From Sphingosinicella sp. (GTDB taxonomy: Bacteria; Pseudomonadota; Alphaproteobacteria; Sphingomonadales; Sphingomonadaceae): a DNA stretch of 44,549 bases. Location of the stretch: assembly GCA_016793845.1 (NCBI GenBank), contig JAEULI010000127.1:1-44549 (forward strand), in the 5' to 3' direction. Below are positions 40,132 through 44,549 of this stretch, in pieces (position 1 is the first letter of the stretch; each line of letters starts with the position of its first letter). The notes beneath the pieces are model-generated. The model searched no databases and was not told the DNA's origin. It worked only from the letters and a program-made list of their open reading frames with translations. Made by a program: the position numbers and the translations under genes.

Positions 40132-41262
40132 TCAGGCGTCCCGCAGTGCTTTCGAAATGCCGTCCAGCCCCGCTTCCAGCTCCGCGCGCGTCGTCCAGCC
40201 GTAGCCGAGGCGGAAGTGCGTGTCGGGCATCTCGAACCAGTGGCCGGGGCCCACGTAGGTGCCATGCGCTTCGAGCAGGCGCTTGTAGAAGCCGTCCGTG
40301 CCGCCCGGCGGCACTTCGCGCATCCGCGGGAAGCACACCACGCCGCCTGATGGCTTCACCCATTCCAGCAGCGGCTCCTGCGCCATCCAGTCGCTGACGA
40401 GCCCGAGCCGCGTCTGCATTTCTTCCAGCGTGGGCGTCAGCAGCGCGGCGCGGCGGGCAAGCACCTGCTCGGCGATCCATTCGTCGATCACGCTGCCGCA
40501 GATGCTGATCTGCTCCTTCGCGGCGAGGAACAGTTCCTGCAGCGCCGGGTCGGTGGTGATCAGCCAGCCGATGCGGATGCCGGGCACGCCGTAAGCCTTC
40601 GACAGCGAAGAGACGCTGATCACATGATCGCCGAGCGCGGCGGCGAGCGGCAGCGTGCCGCCATAGGAAAGGTCGCGGTAGGTCTCGTCGACGAGCAGCT
40701 TGCAGCCGTTGTCGCGCGCGAGGTCCACGAGCTGGCGGAGTTCGGCCTCGCTCAGCATCGTGCCCGTGGGGTTGTGCGGGCAGGTGACGCTGATGATCCG
40801 CGTGCGCGGCGTGATCGCGGCGGCGATGCGCGCGATGTCGATGCGGAAGCCCTCCTCGAACTTCAGATCGATGAGGCTGATCGCGCAGCCGATCGCGCGC
40901 GGCGTTTCCAGGTTCGTCGCATAGTTGGGCCGGATGACGACGAGGTGGTCGCCGGGCCCGAGCAGTGCGGTCGCGATGATGAACAATGCCGTTGCCGCGC
41001 CGCCGCAGACGAGAACATCGTCCGCCTTCAGGCCCGGCGCGTCCGCCGCGATCAGCGCGCGCAATCGCTCGCTGCCCCGGTGCTCACCGTAGAGCAGCGT
41101 GAGATCGGGGACGGAAAGTCCAAGGCTCGACAGCGTCTGGTCGGTTATCGAGCTTTCGGAAAGATTGTAGCGGATATTGCCGTAGCCGTACTCCTCAGGG
41201 GATTCGACTTCGATCGGCATTCTGACATAGCGCATGGGAACGACCTCGATGCTGCGGGGCAT
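40132..41262 (-). CDS. Class I/II PLP-dependent aminotransferase
   Basis: The 376-residue protein has the fold type I residues: substrate/PLP N164 in CPHNPTG, D192 in LLVDETYRDLSY, the Schiff-base K222 in SSLSKAYGVPGIRIGW and the carboxylate-binding arginine R230 region and C-terminal FRLGYG. It transfers an amino group between amino and keto acids, but the amino-acid specificity is not readable. The start may be at 41262 (close GGAAGG) or nine residues later at 41235, which lies behind a GAGG at better spacing. It is adjacent to the DUF3830 gene. Confidence 0.92.
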   Translation of the reverse strand: MPRSIEVVPMRYVRMPIEVESPEEYGYGNIRYNLSESSITDQTLSSLGLSVPDLTLLYGEHRGSERLRALIAADAPGLKADDVLVCGGAATALFIIATALLGPGDHLVVIRPNYATNLETPRAIGCAISLIDLKFEEGFRIDIARIAAAITPRTRIISVTCPHNPTGTMLSEAELRQLVDLARDNGCKLLVDETYRDLSYGGTLPLAAALGDHVISVSSLSKAYGVPGIRIGWLITTDPALQELFLAAKEQISICGSVIDEWIAEQVLARRAALLTPTLEEMQTRLGLVSDWMAQEPLLEWVKPSGGVVCFPRMREVPPGGTDGFYKRLLEAHGTYVGPGHWFEMPDTHFRLGYGWTTRAELEAGLDGISKALRDA

Positions 41263-41321
41263 TGCCTTCCATTATGGCGGCGACCTGACACCAGCTTGTC
41301 ACCCGGGGGCGCCGTACCCCT

Positions 41322-41759
41322 TCAGGCGATGTCGTACCCTTCCATCACGGTCGGCAGCAGCTCCACGAGCACGCGTCTGCGGATTTTCCAGCCTTCGGCG
41401 GTCCGCACGTACTCGTCGTCATAGCGTCCGCAGAACTCGGTGCGTCCGCCGTTCTTCAGGATGCTGCGCTGGAAGAAATAGGCGAAACCGGTTGCGCGGT
41501 CGCCTTCCACCGAAAGCACGCGCTGGTTCATCGTCATGTGGATATTGTGCGTCTGCTGGCGGAAGGCGTTGCCCATCGTTTCGGCGATGTCCGCCCGGCC
41601 CACGGCGACGGCGAAGCCGCAGTGGCTCGCGTCCAGAATGCCGTCCTCGGTGAAGACCTCCGCATAGCGGGCCGGGTCGAAGCTGTCTGCCGCGCGGGCA
41701 TAGTCCGCCTGCAGGCCAAGAATGGCCAGCGTGTCGCCGATGGTCTGCAGGTCGTACAT
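41322..41759 (-). CDS. NTF2-like (SnoaL-type) protein
   Basis: The 145-residue protein begins behind a GAGGGGAG site and has the cone-shaped NTF2-like fold: helix DTLAILGLQADYARAADSFDPARYAEVFTEDGILD, then the beta-sheet with NIHMTMNQRVLSVEGDRATGFAYFF and FCGRYDDEYVRTAEGWKIRRRVL. Such proteins are isomerases, dehydratases or dioxygenase small subunits in polyketide, steroid or xenobiotic pathways. The D-Y pair at about residues 20-21 and D27 is like that of related hydratases. Its function cannot be chosen from sequence. It lies between the aminotransferase and the PEP-CTERM gene, all reverse strand. Confidence 0.85.
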   Translation of the reverse strand: MYDLQTIGDTLAILGLQADYARAADSFDPARYAEVFTEDGILDASHCGFAVAVGRADIAETMGNAFRQQTHNIHMTMNQRVLSVEGDRATGFAYFFQRSILKNGGRTEFCGRYDDEYVRTAEGWKIRRRVLVELLPTVMEGYDIA

Positions 41760-41829
41760 GGCGCAGGCTCCCCTCACGGGCGGCGTGCCCGCGCAGATGG
41801 TCTGCGCGTCTCCGGGCGGTCTTGCCAAC

Positions 41830-41860
41830 GAAAAAGGGCGACCCCCGAAGGGATCGCCCT
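41830..41860 (-). terminator. Intrinsic terminator after the PEP-CTERM gene
   Basis: On the reverse strand AGGGCGATCCC pairs with GGGGTCGCCCT through a TTCG loop and is followed by TTTTTC. It lies 27 bases after the PEP-CTERM gene's stop. Confidence 0.9.
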
Positions 41861-41886
41861 GATTTTCGTCCGTGTGTCGCTGGATA

Positions 41887-42648
41887 TCAGCGGCGGCGAC
41901 GCAGCGCGCCCATGCCGACGAGGCCGAGACCGAGCAGGCCGAGCATCCCGGGTTCAGGAACCTCGGGGATCGAGGTGTCCTCAAGCAGGATCGTCGTCTG
42001 CACCTTGAAGTTGGATTCCGTGGTGTGACGCTCCGCGAAGAACAGCTTGAAGCTGTAGTCTTCTCCAACGGTGAGGCCGAGCGAGTCGAGATTACACGCG
42101 CCCGACATCGCGCCGTGCACACCGCCAAGGTCGATGCACTGCTTGCCGTCGATGTACACCCACAGGTCGTCGTCGCCCGTGAAGTTGAACACTTCGCCGC
42201 CCTGGTAGGTGAAGCTCGTCTCCAGCTCCAGCGTGAAGTGGTAGTTGTGCGGGTTGCCTTCCGTCGCGCCGGTGATCGCGTCGAGCGGGAAGAACGAAGA
42301 ATTGGCGTAGCTGTAGATGCCCGAACCCGGCGCCGTTTCTTCAAGCGTCAGGTTGATGGTGTAAGGCGTGTTGACGCCCGGCACATCCCGATACCACTGG
42401 GCGAAGGACGCGGCGTTCGCAACATTGCCGGTGCCGTCCGCGCCAGAGAATGTGGGCTTGCCGTCAGCGTCCAGCGTGTAGCTGGCAAGGCCGGCAACGT
42501 GGCCCGCGATGGGGTTGGCCTCGAAGTCCGAATGCGAAGCCGAGAAGTCGCGCAACGTCGCCGAGAGCGAGATCGATGCGGCGTCCGCCGGCATACTGGC
42601 GAGAAGTGCAATTGCGGTCGCGGCGCTGCCCAGAATGCGAATGTTCAT
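41887..42648 (-). CDS. Fibro-slime domain protein with PEP-CTERM sorting signal
   Basis: The ATG at 42648 follows a GGAGG site. The 253-residue protein has a signal peptide (MNIRILGSAATAIALLASMPADAAS), a fibro-slime/PA14-like beta domain with FNFTGDDDLWVYIDGKQCIDLGGVHGA, and the tripartite C-terminus VPEPGMLGLLGLGLVGMGALRRRR that exosortase recognises in the PEP-CTERM system. It is probably exported and attached to or released at the cell surface as part of extracellular matrix. No exosortase gene is in this window. A strong terminator follows. Confidence 0.92.
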   Translation of the reverse strand: MNIRILGSAATAIALLASMPADAASISLSATLRDFSASHSDFEANPIAGHVAGLASYTLDADGKPTFSGADGTGNVANAASFAQWYRDVPGVNTPYTINLTLEETAPGSGIYSYANSSFFPLDAITGATEGNPHNYHFTLELETSFTYQGGEVFNFTGDDDLWVYIDGKQCIDLGGVHGAMSGACNLDSLGLTVGEDYSFKLFFAERHTTESNFKVQTTILLEDTSIPEVPEPGMLGLLGLGLVGMGALRRRR

Positions 42649-42801
42649 GTCATCCTCCAACTGTCCGGGCGCTTTTCACGGTTTTGCGCCCCCCATTGTG
42701 GGAAGATCAAGCAACGCCTGTGCCAGTTGAGCGGAATCGACGGGAATCCGAATGACTCCCGTTCACACGGTCGTCAGTCCGCTTTCGGAATGTAAATTAT
42801 A

Positions 42802-42822
42802 CCGGCACCAGAACGATGCCGG
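42802..42822 (-). terminator. Weak hairpin after the glutathione S-transferase gene
   Basis: CCGGCA and TGCCGG form a stem separated by nine bases; on the reverse strand it is followed by TATAATTTA rather than a T-run. It may help end the GST transcript. The rest of the 165-base gap to the PEP-CTERM gene holds no recognisable feature. Confidence 0.35.
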
Positions 42823-42825
42823 CGT

Positions 42826-43434
42826 TCAGGCGGCCGGGAACTGCGTTTCCACCATCGAAGAGCGCGAGGCCCATTCGTCGTGCAGCTTCGTGAGCTCGGG
42901 CCGCGTGCGCTTCCAGTCGAGCGTCGGATGCCGGAAATCGATATATTCGAGCGCGATCACCGAGAGCATCTCGGCATAGCGGCGATAGGCGGGCGCCGCG
43001 TCCAGCATGGCGGGGAGGGCATCGAGCGCACGCTCGATCTTTCCGCGCCAGCGGCCTTGCCAATAGATCGACCGCTCGCCCGGCTGGCGCTGCGTTTCCA
43101 TGCGCCATGCGACGGCGGCGTCGAGAATCGCGTCGATGTGCGCGGCCAGCGTCATCGCCGCCCAGCGCTTGGGATCGCCGGCGGCGGGATAAAGGTCGCC
43201 CGCGTCCTTCAGGCTCGCGAGATAGGCGAGGATAACGCGGCTGTCGTGCACCGCCGTGCCGTCGTCGGTGATGAGCGCGGGGACCTTGGAAACCGGGTTC
43301 ACGGAAACGAGCTCGTCGGGGTCCGCGAGCGGATCCACCGGCACCTCGTCGACGGCGTCCTCGAGATCGAGCTCGCGAACGAACACGCGCACCTTGCGCG
43401 CATAGGGCGAGGTGTAGGACATGTAGAGCTTCAT
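42826..43434 (-). CDS. Glutathione S-transferase family protein
   Basis: The 202-residue protein has the thioredoxin-like N-terminal domain MKLYMSYTSPYARKVRVFVRELDL with the serine/tyrosine region near residues 7-11, the cis-proline motif KVPAL, DSRVILAYL, and the helical C-terminal domain containing the conserved IDAILDAA motif. These enzymes conjugate glutathione or act as reductases on small molecules. It is divergent from hisN with 78 bases between. A small hairpin follows. Confidence 0.9.
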   Translation of the reverse strand: MKLYMSYTSPYARKVRVFVRELDLEDAVDEVPVDPLADPDELVSVNPVSKVPALITDDGTAVHDSRVILAYLASLKDAGDLYPAAGDPKRWAAMTLAAHIDAILDAAVAWRMETQRQPGERSIYWQGRWRGKIERALDALPAMLDAAPAYRRYAEMLSVIALEYIDFRHPTLDWKRTRPELTKLHDEWASRSSMVETQFPAA

Positions 43435-43512
43435 GCATGATTCCCTGAACAATTTCGCGCACGCTAGCGGCGCGACGCCGGCAAGGAAAGCCGAACCGTT
43501 GCGGGGTGCGCC

Positions 43513-44283
43513 ATGAGCCGCGCCGACGATCTCGCTTTCGCGCACCGGCTTGCCGACGCCGCGGGTGAAGCGATCCGGCCGTGGTTCCGCGCCCGTGTCG
43601 AGGTCGAGACGAAGGGCGACGCCTCGCCCGTCACGGTGGCGGACCGCGCGGCGGAAACCGCGATGCGCGCGCTCATCGAGGCCGAGCGTCCCACGGACGG
43701 CATCGTCGGCGAGGAGTTCGGCGTCTCCAATCCCGGCGCCTCGCGCGTCTGGGTGCTCGATCCCATCGACGGCACGCGCAGCTTCATCGCCGGGCGCCCG
43801 ATCTTCGGTACGCTGGTCGCGCTTCTCGAAGAGGGGCGTCCGGTCCTCGGCATCATCGATCAGCCGATCGGGCGGGATCGCTGGGCGGGCGCGGCGGGCG
43901 AGGCGACCACGCTGAATGGTGCCGCGATCACCACGCGCCGCTGCCCCGTGCTGTCGAAGGCGCTCATCGCCTCCACCGGCCCGCAGTATTTCCACACGCC
44001 CGAACGCGCGCGCTTCGAGGCGCTCGCCGCGGCGGCGGGCCAGCTCGTCTACGGCGGAGACTGCTACAACTACGGCCTCGTCGCGGCAGGCCACATCGAC
44101 ATCGTCGTCGAGGCGAACCTCAAGCTCCACGATTTCGCGGCCCTCGCCCCCATCGTCATCGGCGCGGGCGGCTCGATGACGGACTGGGAAGGGCGTCCCC
44201 TCACGGGCGACAGCAACGGCAGCGTCATCGCGCTCGGCGACGCCTCGCTGCTCCCCGAAGTCTCGCGCCGCCTTATCGGCTAA
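43513..44283 (+). CDS. hisN: Histidinol-phosphatase, inositol-monophosphatase family
   Basis: The 256-residue protein has the metal-binding motifs of the family: GEEFG (E67/E68), the DPIDGT core D83-P-I-D86-G-T, and a late aspartate in KLHDFAALAPIVIGAGG. The sequence context around VLDPIDGTRSFIAGRPIFGTLVALLEEGRPVLGIIDQP fits the HisN subgroup that dephosphorylates L-histidinol phosphate. Its specificity versus inositol phosphate is inferred from this pattern. It overlaps the convergent AsmA-like gene end by four bases. Confidence 0.85.
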   Translation: MSRADDLAFAHRLADAAGEAIRPWFRARVEVETKGDASPVTVADRAAETAMRALIEAERPTDGIVGEEFGVSNPGASRVWVLDPIDGTRSFIAGRPIFGTLVALLEEGRPVLGIIDQPIGRDRWAGAAGEATTLNGAAITTRRCPVLSKALIASTGPQYFHTPERARFEALAAAAGQLVYGGDCYNYGLVAAGHIDIVVEANLKLHDFAALAPIVIGAGGSMTDWEGRPLTGDSNGSVIALGDASLLPEVSRRLIG

Positions 44284-44549
44284 CCCTTCTTCTTTTCCGC
44301 GGCCTTGTCCGCGGCGCGTACCGCTGCGCCGCTCGCCCCGGCCAGCACCGGTGCGCAGTTCGTGTCGTCCTCGTCGCCGAGATCGATGAAGGCGACGAGC
44401 GCGGCGAGCGGCGAGATCAACGCGCCCAGTATGCCGCCCACTGCCGCGCGCCCCACGAGTTCGCCCGAGATCGGGTTGATGGTCGGCGCCGCGAACCAGC
44501 CGCCCACGCCGATCGGCGACTGGCCCGAGAACAGGCTCGGGTTCTTGGC
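44280..44549 (-). CDS. C-terminal part of an AsmA-like protein
   Basis: The frame is open from the window's right edge to a TAG at 44280. It encodes 89 residues beginning AKNPSLFSGQSPIGVGGWFAAPTINP, followed by a hydrophobic stretch ILGALISPLAALVAFIDLGDEDDTNCAPVLAGASG and a lysine-rich end. This is the typical terminal region of AsmA-family outer-membrane assembly proteins in sphingomonads (SPIGVGG, then FID with NC). The N-terminal part lies outside the window, so the overall size and start cannot be judged. Confidence 0.7.
   Translation of the reverse strand, partial: AKNPSLFSGQSPIGVGGWFAAPTINPISGELVGRAAVGGILGALISPLAALVAFIDLGDEDDTNCAPVLAGASGAAVRAADKAAEKKKG

Overview
The window is a high-GC chromosomal segment of an alphaproteobacterium. 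It is most likely from the order Sphingomonadales: two large TonB-dependent receptors, a SapC-family protein, a CpdR-type receiver next to an N-formylglutamate amidohydrolase, an FNR-type regulator, and the fabD-fabG-acpP-fabF-mltG and rpsF-rpsR-rplI blocks all fit that group. I found no phage, transposase or CRISPR genes. All assignments are from reading the sequence; no database search was run.

Region 1 (1-12.2 kb) is the most distinctive part. An XRE-cupin regulator is divergent from a row of nine genes that looks like a dedicated pathway for D-glutamate or small peptides containing D-acidic residues. The genes are a membrane-anchored penicillin-binding-protein-like serine hydrolase, a DgcA-type enolase-superfamily racemase/epimerase, a secreted metal amidohydrolase, a twin-arginine M19 dipeptidase relative with an eroded metal site, a TonB-dependent receptor, a DgcN-type N-acetyltransferase (DUF1611), a YkvI-like permease and a second, canonical M19 dipeptidase. 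The two halves are each preceded by a near-identical promoter (TTGACAATT, 17-base spacer, AT-rich -10) with an AGGA-centred symmetric element over the -10. This suggests control by one regulator, most simply the adjacent XRE-cupin protein.

Region 2 (12.2-25.5 kb) is mostly housekeeping. It holds a DUF938 methyltransferase, the ribosomal genes rpsF-rpsR-rplI (reverse), a secreted helical-repeat protein, the fatty-acid synthesis cluster fabD-fabG-acpP-fabF followed by mltG, an NlpC/P60 peptidase, a MarR regulator, a leucyl-aminopeptidase-type M17 enzyme, SapC, cytochrome b561 and an N-formylglutamate amidohydrolase. Non-coding features of interest are a 143-base long-armed inverted repeat whose arms supply the start codon of one gene and the stop codon of another, a hairpin between acpP and fabF, and a probable small RNA with a UCCUCCC loop-out segment before an ideal terminator.

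Region 3 (25.6-34.5 kb) contains cpdR, tRNA-Val(GAC), an alkaline phosphatase with a TonB-dependent receptor, a chain of overlapping small genes (secreted peptide, PHA-system protein, methyltransferase, VOC protein), a DUF2238 membrane protein coupled to a secreted protein, and an FNR-type regulator carrying an FNR-like box directly before its own start codon.

Region 4 (34.6-44.5 kb) has a four-gene translationally coupled operon (DUF969-DUF979-DUF2891-cyclophilin) of unknown substrate, a ferredoxin/adrenodoxin-reductase-like flavoprotein, tRNA-Pro(CGG), a DUF3830 protein, a class I aminotransferase, an NTF2-like protein, a fibro-slime/PEP-CTERM surface protein, a glutathione S-transferase, hisN and the C-terminal end of an AsmA-like protein. 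No intergenic gap exceeds about 280 bases.
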